A stretch of DNA of 64,000 nt from Prauserella isguenensis (lineage in GTDB: Bacteria; Actinomycetota; Actinomycetes; Mycobacteriales; Pseudonocardiaceae). A program made the translations under genes and the position numbers. Shown here piece after piece: positions 33,849 through 42,852 of the stretch (within the stretch, counting starts at the first letter, position 1; each line of letters begins with the position of its first letter). The stretch spans positions 558,001 through 622,000 of the forward strand of contig NZ_JACHWU010000003.1 of assembly GCF_014191605.1 (NCBI RefSeq), given 5' to 3'. The notes beneath the pieces are model-generated. The model was not told the DNA's origin and ran no database searches. It saw only the letters and a list, made by a program, of their open reading frames with translations.

Positions 33849-34948
33849 AGATCACGCAGATCGAGGCGATCCCGTTCGCCATCCCGTACCGCAAGCCGCT
33901 CAAGTTCGCCTCCGGTGAGGTGCACGCGGCCGAGCACGTGCTGGTGCGGGTACACACCGACGACGGTGTCGTCGGTGTCGCCGAGGCCCCGCCTCGGCCG
34001 TTCACCTACGGCGAGACACAGACCGGCATCATCGCCGTCATCGACCAGATCTTCGCGCCGCAGTTGACCGGGTTGAGCCTGCTCGAGCGCGAGACGATGC
34101 ACGCGCGGATGCACCGCACGGTCGGGAACCCGGCGGCGAAGGCCGCGGTCGACATGGCGACCTGGGACGCGCTCGGCCGCAGTCTCGACGTCGGCGTCAG
34201 CGAACTGCTCGGTGGGTACACCGACCGGATGCGGGTCTCGCACATGCTCGGGTTCGACGAGCCCGCCGCCATGGTGGCCGAGGCCGAGCGCATGCGCGAC
34301 GAGTACGGCATCACGACGTTCAAGGTGAAGGTCGGCAGACGCCCCGTGTCGCTGGACACGGCCGTGGTGCGCGCGCTGCGGGAGAACCTCGGCGACGAGG
34401 TCGACCTGTACGTCGACGGCAACCGCGGCTGGACCGCCGCCGAGTCGGCCAAGGCGATGCAGCAGATGTCCGATCTGGACCTGTTGTTCGCCGAGGAGCT
34501 CTCCCCCGCCGACGACGTGCTCGGACGGCGCTGGCTGGTGTCGCAGTTGGACGTACCGTTCATCGCCGACGAGTCGGCGGTGACCGCCGCCGACGTCACC
34601 CGCGAGATCCTGGGCGGGTCGGCCACGGCGATCAACATCAAGGTCGCCCGCAGCGGGTTCACGCTCTCGCAGCGGACCCACCACCTGGCCGAGGGGCTCG
34701 GGCTCGAACTCGTGATGGGCAACCAGGTCGACGGTCAGCTCGGGTCCATGTGCACGGTCGCGTTCGGGGCGGCGTTCGAGCTCACCTCGCGACGTGCGGG
34801 CGAGCTGTCGAACTTCCTGGACATGCGCGACGACCTGCTCACCGAACCCCTGCAGATCTCGGGCGGAGAGCTGACCATCCGGCCCGGTACCGGCCTCGGC
34901 GTCGAGATCGATCCGGACAAGCTCGCCCACTACCGGCAGGACACCTGA
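33845..34948 (+). CDS. catB: Muconate cycloisomerase
   Basis: This 367-residue enolase-superfamily enzyme converts cis,cis-muconate to muconolactone in the catechol branch of the beta-ketoadipate pathway. The catalytic Lys160-x-Lys162 (FKVKVG) lies on strand 2 of the barrel. Metal ligands are Asp191 (VDGNRGW), Glu217/218 and Asp242 (ADES), and the opposite-face acid/base lysine is Lys266 (NIKVARSG). The ATG at 33845 overlaps the lysR stop. It is followed after 52 bases by catA. The cluster order lysR-catB-catA lacks catC, so muconolactone isomerase must be encoded elsewhere. Dipeptide epimerases share the fold, but context favours CatB. Confidence 0.94.
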   Translation: MKITQIEAIPFAIPYRKPLKFASGEVHAAEHVLVRVHTDDGVVGVAEAPPRPFTYGETQTGIIAVIDQIFAPQLTGLSLLERETMHARMHRTVGNPAAKAAVDMATWDALGRSLDVGVSELLGGYTDRMRVSHMLGFDEPAAMVAEAERMRDEYGITTFKVKVGRRPVSLDTAVVRALRENLGDEVDLYVDGNRGWTAAESAKAMQQMSDLDLLFAEELSPADDVLGRRWLVSQLDVPFIADESAVTAADVTREILGGSATAINIKVARSGFTLSQRTHHLAEGLGLELVMGNQVDGQLGSMCTVAFGAAFELTSRRAGELSNFLDMRDDLLTEPLQISGGELTIRPGTGLGVEIDPDKLAHYRQDT

Positions 34949-35000
34949 CTCCCGTGCCGCTGGGCCAGGAGTTCCCGACATCGGAATCAAGGAGGATCCC

Positions 35001-35867
35001 ATGACCACCGTTCCCACCGAACCGACCGCCGCGGCCGCGGGCGCCAACGCCACCGCGCACTTCACGAGCGACAAGAACCCGTACGAGGCCGTCAAGGACG
35101 TCCCGCCCTCGCGCGTGGACACACTGGCCAAGCGGGTGCTGTCGGCCATCCACGACACGATCCGCGAGGAGAAGGTCACCTACGAGGAGTACAACGCGCT
35201 CAAGGCGTGGCTGATCCAGGTGGGCGAGGACGGCGAGTGGCCGCTGTTCCTCGACGTGTGGGTCGAGCACGTGGTCGAAGAGGTCGCCACGGAGCACCGC
35301 GAGGGCAGCAAGGGCACGATCGAGGGGCCGTACTACGTCCCGGATGCACCCGAGTGCGCCGTGAACGGCGTCGGCACCATCCCGATGCGCGACGACGAGC
35401 AGGGCACCAGGCTCACCTGGACCGGCACCGTCACCGCGACGGACGGCACGCCGCTGGAGAACGCGAAGGTCGAGCTGTGGCACGCCGACAACGACGGGTT
35501 CTACAGCCAGTTCGAGCCGAGCCAGCCGCAGTGGAACCTACGCGGCACGTTCTCCGTCGGTGAGGGCGGCCGGTTCGAGATCACCACGATCCAGCCCGCG
35601 CCCTACCAGATCCCGACGGACGGCTCGTGCGGCAAGCTCATCGCCGCCGCGGGCTGGCACGCCTGGCGCCCGGCCCACCTGCACGTGAAGGTCTCCGCGC
35701 CGGGCTACGAGCTGCTGACCGCGCAGCTGTACTTCCCGGGCGACGAGCACAACGACGACGACATCGCCTCGGCGGTGAAGCCGGAGCTGATCCTCGACCC
35801 GAAACCGGTGGGCGACGGCACGGCCACGGTCGACTACGGCTTCGTCCTCGACCCGGCGAAGGGCTGA
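35001..35867 (+). CDS. catA: Catechol 1,2-dioxygenase
   Basis: This 288-residue intradiol dioxygenase opens catechol to cis,cis-muconate with non-haem Fe(III). Iron ligands are visible as Tyr112 (IEGPYYVPDAP), Tyr202 (APYQIP), His226 and His228 (RPAHLHVKV). The helical N-terminal dimer domain occupies about residues 25-100. About 20 Ala/Thr-rich residues precede it, a little longer than usual. GGAGG lies 6 bases before the ATG. It receives catechol from the BenD part of the fusion protein and passes muconate to CatB. A perfect 18-bp-stem hairpin begins 8 bases after the stop codon. Confidence 0.96.
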   Translation: MTTVPTEPTAAAAGANATAHFTSDKNPYEAVKDVPPSRVDTLAKRVLSAIHDTIREEKVTYEEYNALKAWLIQVGEDGEWPLFLDVWVEHVVEEVATEHREGSKGTIEGPYYVPDAPECAVNGVGTIPMRDDEQGTRLTWTGTVTATDGTPLENAKVELWHADNDGFYSQFEPSQPQWNLRGTFSVGEGGRFEITTIQPAPYQIPTDGSCGKLIAAAGWHAWRPAHLHVKVSAPGYELLTAQLYFPGDEHNDDDIASAVKPELILDPKPVGDGTATVDYGFVLDPAKG

Positions 35868-35875
35868 CGCACGAC

Positions 35876-35920
35876 CCGACTCGGCCCCGGCACTTCTCGC
35901 ACGTGCCGGGGCCGAGTCGG
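35876..35920 (+). terminator. Strong terminator hairpin after catA
   Basis: CCGACTCGGCCCCGGCAC and its exact reverse complement form an 18-bp perfect stem around a 9-base loop, directly after the catA stop. It ends the lysR-catB-catA transcript. The remaining strip to 36083 shows no gene. Confidence 0.85.
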
Positions 35921-36083
35921 GTTCAGGGTCGGCCGCCGTTCACCGGAGCCCGGCGGCCACCCACACGGTGCGTCGCGCTAGCCCACAGAGAGCAGTGATA
36001 TCGCGGGGCGTGAACGTTGCACCGCCGAGCCGGACCGGAACAGGCGAGTGACCGGTACGGACCCGATTCCTAGCGTGGATCGG

Positions 36084-36857
36084 GTGGCCAACCGCAAGCG
36101 ATTGCCCAGTAACCAGTACGCATGCCGTAACTGTGGAGGCGCGCACGTCTACGGGTCGCAGCGTGGGTACGAGTGCGGCCGGGTCGCGCGCCGGTCCTCG
36201 GCCGAACCCCGCTCGCGTGCGTCGAGCCACCGCCCGAACTGGACGACCGGCAGGCCGACTTCGGGCCACCCGGTCCCGTCGGGGAGTTCACCCACGGTCA
36301 CGCCGACGCGGCACACACCGGCCGCGGTCGCGGCCACTCCTCCCCAGCGACGACGCGCTCGGATCGGGCAACGACGTCGGCATGCGCGCGCACATCTGGA
36401 ACACATCGGGTCGGCCGCGTGCAACAACGCCGTCGCGCAGGTGTTCGCGCCCGACGGCTTCTACACGCAGCTCGCCGACCGGATGCTCGCGGCCCTTCCC
36501 TGGCGCTACCGGGTGCGCCGGAAGGGCCACGCACTGTGCACTCGCCTTCGAGAACTGGCCACCGGGCTCCACCCCGCCGCGTACGCCAAACTCGCCCAGC
36601 ATCCGGTCCGCGACGGGTTGCTGCGCCTCCGGTTTCCGCCGTTCCTCGCGGACGTGCTGGATTCCGGCGCGGTCTTCGGCCCGAAGCAGATCCTCGGCGC
36701 GCTGAACCGGGACCATCTCACCACGACGTTGACCGCAGTGACCCCGCTCGTGTGCCCGGACCTCGAACATTGCCCGACTCGCGGCGAGATGTTGACGACC
36801 TACGCCTCGCCGGTCTTGGCCGACCGCCTGCACGCGGTCACCGCGGGCGCGGGGTGA
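36084..36857 (+). CDS. Hypothetical protein, zinc-ribbon-like N-terminus, mosaic appearance
   Basis: I do not recognise this gene. The frame gives 257 residues. The first 30 contain a Cys-x2-Cys and a further Cys (YACRNCGGAHVYGSQRGYEC), like a short zinc ribbon. Residues about 35-115 are Arg/Ser/Pro/Thr-rich and look like a wrong-frame reading. From about 120 on the protein looks normal (NNAVAQVFAPDGFYTQLADR, then LHPAAYAKLAQHPVRDG), with proper hydrophobic spacing and GC-rich third positions. The middle could be a disordered linker or mark a frameshifted or decayed gene. It is flanked by catA and rlmN, has no strong ribosome site before the GTG, and is convergent with rlmN across 15 bp. Confidence 0.45.
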   Translation: MANRKRLPSNQYACRNCGGAHVYGSQRGYECGRVARRSSAEPRSRASSHRPNWTTGRPTSGHPVPSGSSPTVTPTRHTPAAVAATPPQRRRARIGQRRRHARAHLEHIGSAACNNAVAQVFAPDGFYTQLADRMLAALPWRYRVRRKGHALCTRLRELATGLHPAAYAKLAQHPVRDGLLRLRFPPFLADVLDSGAVFGPKQILGALNRDHLTTTLTAVTPLVCPDLEHCPTRGEMLTTYASPVLADRLHAVTAGAG

Positions 36858-36872
36858 TCCGCAACCGACCCG

Positions 36873-37979
36873 TCAGTTCTCCGCCGCGAGCTGACCGCAG
36901 GCGGCCGCGATCTCCTGGCCACGGGTGTCGCGCACGGTGCACGGAACGCCGCCGTCGTTGACGCGACGGACGAACTCGCGCTCCACATCCTTCGGCGAGG
37001 CGTCCCACTTCGACCCCGGCGTGGGGTTCAGCGGGATGACGTTGACGTGCACCAGGTGCCCGAGGTGTGTGCGCAGACGCTTGGCCAGCAGGTCGGCGCG
37101 CCACGGCTGGTCGTTCATGTCCCGGATCAGCGCGTACTCGATCGACACGCGGCGCCCGGAGGTGTCCGCGTAGTAGCGCGCCGCCTCGAGGACCTCGTCG
37201 ATCGCCCAGCGGTTGTTCACCGGCACGAGCGTGTCACGCAGCTCGTCGTCGGGCGTGTGCAGCGACACCGCGAGTCGCACCTGCATCCGCTCGTCCGCGA
37301 GCTTGCGGATCGCCGGAGCCAGGCCGACCGTCGACACGGTCACCGACCGCTGCGAGATACCCAGCCCCGAGGGCGCGGGCTCGGTGATCCGGCGCACCGC
37401 GGCCACGACCCGCTTGTAGTTGGCGAGCGGCTCCCCCATGCCCATGAACACGATGTTCGACAGCCTGCCCTCGCCACCCGACAACACGCCGTCGCGCATC
37501 ACCGCGGCCGCCGACCTGACCTGGTCGACGATCTCCGCCGTCGACAGATTCCGCTCGAGTCCGCCCTGGCCGGTCGCGCAGAACGGGCACGCCATCCCGC
37601 ACCCGGCCTGACTGGAGATGCACAACGTCGCCCGGTCCGGATAGCGCATGAGCACGCTCTCCAGCAGAGTCCCGTCGTGTGCCCGCCACAGTGTCTTGCG
37701 GGTCTCACCGTCGTCGCAGTCCATCGCGCGCACCTCGGTGAGCAGCGACGGCATCAGGTCGTCGACCAGCTTCTGCCGGGATGCGGCCGGGATGTCCGTC
37801 ATCTGCTCGGGGTCGACGGTCAGCCGCGAGAAGTAGTGGTTCGACAGCTGCTTCGCACGGAACGGCTTCTCGCCGAGCTCGGCAACCGCCTCCGCACGCT
37901 CCTCCAGCGTGAGGTCGGCGAGATGCCGCGAGGGCAGGCCGCGGCGGGGCGCGTCGAAAACAAGGGGAAGGGCAGTCAT
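36873..37979 (-). CDS. rlmN: 23S rRNA (adenine2503-C2)/tRNA methyltransferase RlmN
   Basis: This 368-residue radical SAM enzyme methylates C2 of A2503 in 23S rRNA and of A37 in some tRNAs. The SAM cluster motif is CGMACPFC (Cys127, Cys131, Cys134). The two mechanistic cysteines are present in TLCISSQ (Cys120) and [11 protein letters not shown] (Cys347). The helical HhH-like N-terminus binds RNA. I use the ATG at 37979 with GGAGAG at 5 bases; an ATG 12 bases upstream is an alternative. It marks the return to the conserved core block and is divergent from the PadR-type gene. Confidence 0.96.
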   Translation of the reverse strand: MTALPLVFDAPRRGLPSRHLADLTLEERAEAVAELGEKPFRAKQLSNHYFSRLTVDPEQMTDIPAASRQKLVDDLMPSLLTEVRAMDCDDGETRKTLWRAHDGTLLESVLMRYPDRATLCISSQAGCGMACPFCATGQGGLERNLSTAEIVDQVRSAAAVMRDGVLSGGEGRLSNIVFMGMGEPLANYKRVVAAVRRITEPAPSGLGISQRSVTVSTVGLAPAIRKLADERMQVRLAVSLHTPDDELRDTLVPVNNRWAIDEVLEAARYYADTSGRRVSIEYALIRDMNDQPWRADLLAKRLRTHLGHLVHVNVIPLNPTPGSKWDASPKDVEREFVRRVNDGGVPCTVRDTRGQEIAAACGQLAAEN

Positions 37980-38028
37980 AGCGCTCTCCATGGTCCCACA
38001 TGTCGACATCGTGCGCGGCGACTGTTTC

Positions 38029-38038
38029 CGATATATCG
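38029..38038. promoter_or_regulatory. Candidate PadR-type operator CGATATATCG
   Basis: This perfect 10-bp AT-rich palindrome is followed by a half-like CTATCG, in the 97-bp divergent region between rlmN and the PadR gene. PadR regulators usually bind ATAT-containing dyads in their own promoters. Confidence 0.45.
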
Positions 38039-38076
38039 TCGAGCTATCGAAAACGGTCGGAAGGGGATAGGACATC

Positions 38077-38688
38077 ATGAGACGGCGACTCAGAGCATTC
38101 GTGCCGATGACCGACGACGACGACCACACGCGACCGGCCTTCGGTCCGCGCGGCGGCCCGTTCAGCGGCGAGTTCGGACCGGAGTTCGGCCCGGGCGTGC
38201 GCGGCGGAGGCCGGCGGGGACACGGCGGCCCCGGCAGGCGCGGCAAGCGCGGCGACGTGCGGTCGGCGATCCTGTCGCTGCTCGCCGAGCAACCGCGACA
38301 CGGTTACGAGATCATCGGCGAGATCAGCGAACGCAGCGGCGGGTTCTGGCGCCCCAGCCCCGGGTCCATCTACCCCACGCTCCAGCTGCTGGCCGACGAA
38401 GGTCTCGTCCACGGCAGCGAGGACAACGGCAAGCGGCTGTTCGAGCTCACCGAGGAAGGCCGCGCCGCGGCCGGCAAGATCGAGACACCGCCGTGGGAAC
38501 ACTTCGCCCAGGAGGCCGACCCCAACGAGCTCAGGCTCCGCACGGCGACCCGCGCACTGATGGTCGCGACCAAGCAGGTGTCACAGGTGGGTTCGAGCGA
38601 CCAGCGGGCCCGTGCCACCGACGCGCTCGACGAGGCCCGCCGCACGCTTTACGGGATACTCGGCGAAGCACCGTCGGACGAGGGCTGA
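38077..38688 (+). CDS. PadR-family transcriptional regulator
   Basis: This 203-residue PadR-type protein has a Gly/Arg/Pro-rich N-terminus of about 60 residues ([19 protein letters not shown]...), then the winged helix at about 62-140 ([48 protein letters not shown]) and a C-terminal helical dimerisation region. Many actinobacterial members of this layout control efflux or membrane genes and repress themselves. No obvious target lies next to it. The 3' end overlaps the convergent methyltransferase gene by 40 bp. The ATG at 38077 is preceded by AGGAC at short spacing. Confidence 0.88.
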   Translation: MRRRLRAFVPMTDDDDHTRPAFGPRGGPFSGEFGPEFGPGVRGGGRRGHGGPGRRGKRGDVRSAILSLLAEQPRHGYEIIGEISERSGGFWRPSPGSIYPTLQLLADEGLVHGSEDNGKRLFELTEEGRAAAGKIETPPWEHFAQEADPNELRLRTATRALMVATKQVSQVGSSDQRARATDALDEARRTLYGILGEAPSDEG

Positions 38689-39431
38689 AGGACGAGGCCC
38701 GTCGGCTTGCGCCGCACGAGCATCCGGTAACCGACCGGCAGCTCGAACCGGTCGCAGGCCCCGATGTTCCGGCGCAGCGTCTCCTCCACGGCCCGGCGGG
38801 CCACCCGTGGACTGAACTCGATGCCCAGCACAGCCTCCACGGCCTCGCGGCCGGGAAAAGCCCAGCGCGTCTCCACCCGCGTGCACGCGAACCCGGCGCG
38901 CTCGAAGAACGCGTCGACGGCGTCGGGGTCGTAGTGCGGCAGATCCTCACGCATCCACCCGCCGTACGGCTCGTGCCGGGTGTCGACGTCCACGATCACC
39001 AGCGCCCCGCCGGGCCGCAGGACCCGCTCGACCTCCCGCAACCCGGGCTCACAACCGGGACCGAAGAAGTACGCGGTGCGGGCATGCACCACGTCCACGG
39101 ACGCGTCCTCGACCGGGATGCGCTGCGCGCGGCCCCGCGCGACCCGCACGTGCGCCGAGCCTTCCATCCGCTGCCGCGCCCTCCGCACCAGCGGCGCGTG
39201 CGGCTCGACCCCCAGTACGTGCCGCGCCTCCGACGCCAGTCGTGGCAGGTGGAATCCGTCACCGCACCCGAGGTCGACGACATCCCCGCCCGCCCACGGA
39301 ACGCTCGCGGCCAGCTCCGCCCAGATCACCCCGTCGACGTCCTGCACCCGGTTCTCCAGCTCGTAGGTGCCGGGGTGGTACCAGATGTTCGGACTGGGAT
39401 AGACCTCGGTCTTGCGCAGGAGCCGGTTCAC
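38649..39431 (-). CDS. Class I SAM-dependent methyltransferase
   Basis: This 260-residue protein has the Rossmann-like SAM fold. Motif I is VVDLGCGDGFHLPRL (near residues 52-66), the acidic loop is VLGVEPH, and the post-motif region is VDVVHARTAYFFGPG, then LREVERVLRPGGALVIVDVD, as in the Methyltransf_11 group. The substrate is unknown. The GTG at 39431 was chosen since upstream codons are Arg-rich and unsupported. Its last 40 bases run antisense to the end of the PadR gene. Confidence 0.85.
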   Translation of the reverse strand: MNRLLRKTEVYPSPNIWYHPGTYELENRVQDVDGVIWAELAASVPWAGGDVVDLGCGDGFHLPRLASEARHVLGVEPHAPLVRRARQRMEGSAHVRVARGRAQRIPVEDASVDVVHARTAYFFGPGCEPGLREVERVLRPGGALVIVDVDTRHEPYGGWMREDLPHYDPDAVDAFFERAGFACTRVETRWAFPGREAVEAVLGIEFSPRVARRAVEETLRRNIGACDRFELPVGYRMLVRRKPTGLVLQPSSDGASPSIP

Positions 39432-39535
39432 GCACTCAGCGTATCGACGCCGCTTCCCCGGGCGTAAGATCATCCACGTCTCAGCTCGAGGACGGTTTCT
39501 GCTGGACGACGACGGCGCCGAAGGGTCTCGTGACC

Positions 39536-40375
39536 ATGTCCGATACGAACGAACCCACCGCGATACTGGCCGCCGGCACGCCGTGCTGGGTCGAACTCGC
39601 CACCCCCGACGAATCCGCCGCGCGCGCGTATTACGAGCAGCTGTTCGGCTGGACGTTCGCCGTCAAACGCGATCCGGCGACGGTCAACCATCGCTACAAC
39701 ATCGCGACACTCGACGGCTGGGAGGTCGGCGGCATGTACGAGGCCGGCCGGAACCAGCCGACCGGCTGGGTACCGCATCTGGCCGTCACCAACGCCGCCG
39801 CCACCGCCGAATGGGTACACCACCTCGGCGGCGTCGTCACCCTCGGGCCCGTCGAGATCCCCGGCCGTGGCGCCATCGTGCACGCACTCGACCCGAGCGG
39901 CACACCCGTCGTGTTCTGGCAGCTCGCCGACAGCTGGACGTTCGCCCGGAGCCTTCCCGGCAGTTTCAGTGGCAGCGACCTGAACACGCACGACGCCGCC
40001 CGCGCCGACGACTTCTACGACAAGCTCTTCGGCTACGCCAGCCACCAGATCGGCACCGACGGCATCGACTACCTGGAATGGCGACTCGGTGCCGAGCCCG
40101 TCATCTACCGGTACGTACTGCCGCAGGAGGACGCCGGGCGCAGCCCCCACTGGATGGTGTACCTGCAGGTCGATCCGCACCGCGGTACCGACGCCGTTGC
40201 CGGGCAGAGCCTGATGCTCGGCGGGTCGGTGATCACCCCGCCGTTCGACACGCCGTTCGGGCGGGTCGCCGTGCTCGCCGACCCCGGCGGTGCGGTGTTC
40301 TCCGTGGTCGACCACAGCTGTCCGGTCGACCTGGGTATCGGCCGCGCCGAGGTCGACGATCCCTACGACGACTGA
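39536..40375 (+). CDS. Two-domain VOC-family (glyoxalase-like) protein
   Basis: This 279-residue protein consists of two tandem VOC modules, about residues 12-135 (CWVELATPDESAARAYYEQL... DPSGTPVVFWQ) and 145-265 (NTHDAARADDFYDKLFGY... ADPGGAVFSVVD). This arrangement occurs in hydroxylases annotated from toxin- and antibiotic-handling clusters and in many unassigned actinobacterial proteins. Function is not assignable. AAGGG lies upstream at spacing that would suit either the ATG at 39536 or a GTG at 39530. A short hairpin follows the gene. Confidence 0.82.
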   Translation: MSDTNEPTAILAAGTPCWVELATPDESAARAYYEQLFGWTFAVKRDPATVNHRYNIATLDGWEVGGMYEAGRNQPTGWVPHLAVTNAAATAEWVHHLGGVVTLGPVEIPGRGAIVHALDPSGTPVVFWQLADSWTFARSLPGSFSGSDLNTHDAARADDFYDKLFGYASHQIGTDGIDYLEWRLGAEPVIYRYVLPQEDAGRSPHWMVYLQVDPHRGTDAVAGQSLMLGGSVITPPFDTPFGRVAVLADPGGAVFSVVDHSCPVDLGIGRAEVDDPYDD

Positions 40376-40377
40376 AA

Positions 40378-40403
40378 CCCGCCGCGGACACGACAGCGGC
40401 GGG
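40378..40403. terminator. Hairpin between convergent genes
   Basis: CCCGCCGC and GCGGCGGG form an exact 8-bp stem around a 10-base loop between the VOC gene and cdsA stops. It could terminate both transcripts. Confidence 0.5.
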
Positions 40404-40426
40404 CGCCCGGGCGACGCGACCGGACG

Positions 40427-41422
40427 TCAGGCGGGCACGAAGGCGCTGAGCAACAGCCACGACGCGAGCGCCGACGGCAGCAGCGAATCGAGACGGTCCA
40501 TGAGCCCGCCGTGCCCCGGCAGCAGGTTCCCCATGTCCTTGATTCCGAGGTCGCGTTTGATGAGCGACTCCATGAGGTCGCCGAGCGTCGCGGTCAGCAC
40601 GATCGCGATCCCGAACAGCACGCCCTGCCACGCGACGCCGTCCACCAGCAGAGACAGCGCCAGCGAACCCGCCGCGATACCCGCGGCCAACGACCCGGCG
40701 AAGCCCTCCCAGGTCTTCTTCGGGCTGATCGACGGCGCCATCGGATGCCGGCCTCGCAGCACCCCGGCCACGTACCCGCCGGTGTCGGAGGCGACCACGA
40801 CGACCATGAACGAGATGACCCGGCCCACACCGTCGTCCGGCGGCACGAGCATCGCCGCGAACGAGGCGAACAGCGGCAGATACGCCGCCGCGAACACGGA
40901 CGACCCGACGTCGCGCACGTAGCCGTCGGCACCCGCGGGCAACCGCCACAACAGGCACACCAGCACCGTGACGACGAACGCCGTCAACGCACCTTCCCTG
41001 CCGAACGGCCACGCCAGCCAGATCATGGCCTGACCGCCGACCAGCACCGGTGTCATCGCGATGCGGATGTCGGCCGCCCTGCGGAACGCCTTGCTCAGCT
41101 CGACCGTGCCGATCGCGATGGCGATCGCGACGATCCCGATGAACAGGTAGCGGACCGTGAACAGCGACGTCAGGATCGCGCCGCCGAGCAGCACTCCCAC
41201 GCCGATCGCGGCGGGCAGGTTCCGCCCGGCTTTGCCCTTCTCGTCCTGCTTCGGCACGGGTTCGTCGGGAGCCGCCGACGGGCCGGGCGGCTCGCCCTGT
41301 GAGGCGCGCCTGTCCGGCTGGTCACCCGGCTCTGCCACTGCGGCGTCGTTGCTCTCGTCCGGACGCCGGCCAGGATCGGCAGCACCGGAGCGCCGCTCCT
41401 GGTCGTCGGTCACGTTCGGCAT
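40427..41422 (-). CDS. cdsA: Phosphatidate cytidylyltransferase
   Basis: This 331-residue integral membrane enzyme makes CDP-diacylglycerol from phosphatidic acid and CTP, the branch point of phospholipid synthesis. The CDS signature appears near the C-terminus as SLIKRDLGIKDMGNLLPGHG, followed by GLMDRLDSLL, and the upstream SPKKTWEG motif is intact. About eight membrane segments follow a roughly 75-residue Asp/Glu/Pro-rich soluble N-terminus, longer than in most bacteria but common in actinomycetes. The ATG overlaps the frr stop by one base (TGATG), making pyrH-frr-cdsA a tightly coupled operon. Confidence 0.96.
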   Translation of the reverse strand: MPNVTDDQERRSGAADPGRRPDESNDAAVAEPGDQPDRRASQGEPPGPSAAPDEPVPKQDEKGKAGRNLPAAIGVGVLLGGAILTSLFTVRYLFIGIVAIAIAIGTVELSKAFRRAADIRIAMTPVLVGGQAMIWLAWPFGREGALTAFVVTVLVCLLWRLPAGADGYVRDVGSSVFAAAYLPLFASFAAMLVPPDDGVGRVISFMVVVVASDTGGYVAGVLRGRHPMAPSISPKKTWEGFAGSLAAGIAAGSLALSLLVDGVAWQGVLFGIAIVLTATLGDLMESLIKRDLGIKDMGNLLPGHGGLMDRLDSLLPSALASWLLLSAFVPA

Positions 41423-41979
41423 CAGACCTCGAGCAGCTCGGATTCCTTGTGCTTGACGAGCTCCTCGACCTGGGCGACGTACTTGTCCGTGAGGTTCTGC
41501 AGCTCCTTCTCGGCGCGGGCGACCTCGTCCTCACCGGCTTCGCCGTCCTTGCCGATGCGGTCGAGCTCGTCCTTCGCCTTGCGCCGCACCCCGCGGACGG
41601 AGACGCGGGCGTCCTCGCCCTTCTGCTTGGCGACCTTGACCATCTCCTTGCGCCGCTCCTCGGTGAGCTGCGGGAAGACGACGCGGATGACGTGGCCGTC
41701 GTTGCTCGGGTTCACGCCCAGATCGGAGTCCCGGATGGCCTTCTCGATGGCCGCAAGCTGCGACGCGTCGTACGGCTTGACGACGGCCATCCGCGCCTCG
41801 GGGACGTTGATGCTGGCCATCTGGTTCAGCGGGGTCGGCGCGCCGTAGTACTCGACCGTGATGCGGGAGAACATCGCCGGGCTCGCCCTGCCGGTGCGCA
41901 CCGACGACAGCTCCTCCTTGGCGTGAGACACCGCCTTTTCCATCTTCTCTTCTGCGTCGAAGAGTGTCTCGTCGATCAC
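41422..41979 (-). CDS. frr: Ribosome recycling factor
   Basis: This 185-residue translation factor splits post-termination ribosomes together with EF-G. It shows the three-helix bundle and hinge domain pattern: the N-terminal helix [20 protein letters not shown], the conserved [10 protein letters not shown] turn, [17 protein letters not shown], and the C-terminal [11 protein letters not shown] helices. Length equals the family norm. The GTG start overlaps the pyrH stop by 4 bases (GTGA), and its stop overlaps cdsA, so the three genes are translationally coupled. Confidence 0.98.
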   Translation of the reverse strand: MIDETLFDAEEKMEKAVSHAKEELSSVRTGRASPAMFSRITVEYYGAPTPLNQMASINVPEARMAVVKPYDASQLAAIEKAIRDSDLGVNPSNDGHVIRVVFPQLTEERRKEMVKVAKQKGEDARVSVRGVRRKAKDELDRIGKDGEAGEDEVARAEKELQNLTDKYVAQVEELVKHKESELLEV

Positions 41980-42731
41980 GGCTGCTCCAGGTTCGTCGGT
42001 GTACTGACCAGTGTCCCGATCCTCTCACCGCTGACCGCGCGTGCGATGTTGCCCTCGGTGAGGAGGTTGAAGACGATAATCGGCATGTTGTTGTCCATGC
42101 ACAGGCTGAACGCCGTCGTGTCGGCCACCTTGAGGCCGCGTTCGAGCACCTCGCGGTGGGTGATCTCGTCGTACAGCTTGGCGCTCGCATCGACCCGCGG
42201 GTCGGCGGTGAACACGCCGTCGACGCCCTTGGCCATCAGCACGGCGTCGCAGCCGATCTCCAGCGCACGCTGGGCAGCGGCGGTGTCGGTGGAGAAGTAG
42301 GGCATGCCGGTTCCCGCGCCGAAAATGACCACGCGCCCCTTCTCCAGGTGACGCTCGGCCCGTCGCGGAATGTACGGCTCGGCGACCTGCCCCATCGTGA
42401 TGGCGGTCTGCACCCGTGTCGGCACGCCTTCTTTCTCGAGGAAGTCCTGCAGCGCCAGCGAGTTCATCACGGTGCCGAGCATCGCCATGTAGTCAGCACG
42501 GTCACGGTCGAGTCCGCGCGTCGACAACTCCGCACCGCGGAAGAAGTTGCCGCCGCCGATGACGACCGCGATCTGCGCGCCGTCACGCACGACCTCGGCG
42601 ATCTGCTCGGCGACCGAGTGGACCACGTCCGGGTCGACGCCGACGGAACCACCGCCGAACATCTCCCCGCCGAGCTTCAGCAGAACCCTTCGATAACCGC
42701 GTCCGGGCCGGTCGGTCTGTCCTTCGGTCAT
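41976..42731 (-). CDS. pyrH: UMP kinase
   Basis: This 251-residue bacterial UMP kinase of the amino acid kinase fold makes UDP from UMP with ATP and is normally a hexamer regulated by GTP and UTP. The phosphate-binding [11 protein letters not shown] strand/loop is near residues 17-27, the second glycine loop is [11 protein letters not shown], and the nucleotide site contains [16 protein letters not shown]. The ATG at 42731 gives the usual length. The tsf terminator lies between it and tsf, so pyrH-frr-cdsA is a separate transcription unit, with its promoter in 42732-42796. Confidence 0.98.
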   Translation of the reverse strand: MTEGQTDRPGRGYRRVLLKLGGEMFGGGSVGVDPDVVHSVAEQIAEVVRDGAQIAVVIGGGNFFRGAELSTRGLDRDRADYMAMLGTVMNSLALQDFLEKEGVPTRVQTAITMGQVAEPYIPRRAERHLEKGRVVIFGAGTGMPYFSTDTAAAQRALEIGCDAVLMAKGVDGVFTADPRVDASAKLYDEITHREVLERGLKVADTTAFSLCMDNNMPIIVFNLLTEGNIARAVSGERIGTLVSTPTNLEQP

Positions 42732-42796
42732 ATCCGCTGGTCCCTTCAGCGTCTGCGGCGGCGATCGGACGGATGTCGGTGTCGATGTGCGTCTCG

Positions 42797-42841
42797 CACA
42801 TGTGCCCCGCCTCCGGACTGGCGGGAGACGGGGCACATGTG
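42797..42841 (-). terminator. rpsB-tsf terminator hairpin
   Basis: CACATGTGCCCCGCCTCC pairs with GGAGACGGGGCACATGTG over 18 positions with one mismatch, around a 9-base loop. It starts 11 bases beyond the tsf stop codon. The long stem is typical of GC-rich terminators without T-runs. Confidence 0.85.
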
Positions 42842-42852
42842 TGCGAGCTGGC

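Noticed and set aside
36149-36427. 92-codon minus-strand frame antisense to the unknown gene
   Set aside because: Part of it has good third-position GC and protein-like composition, but there is no ribosome site, no recognisable domain, and the plus-strand frame continues into a better-supported C-terminal half.
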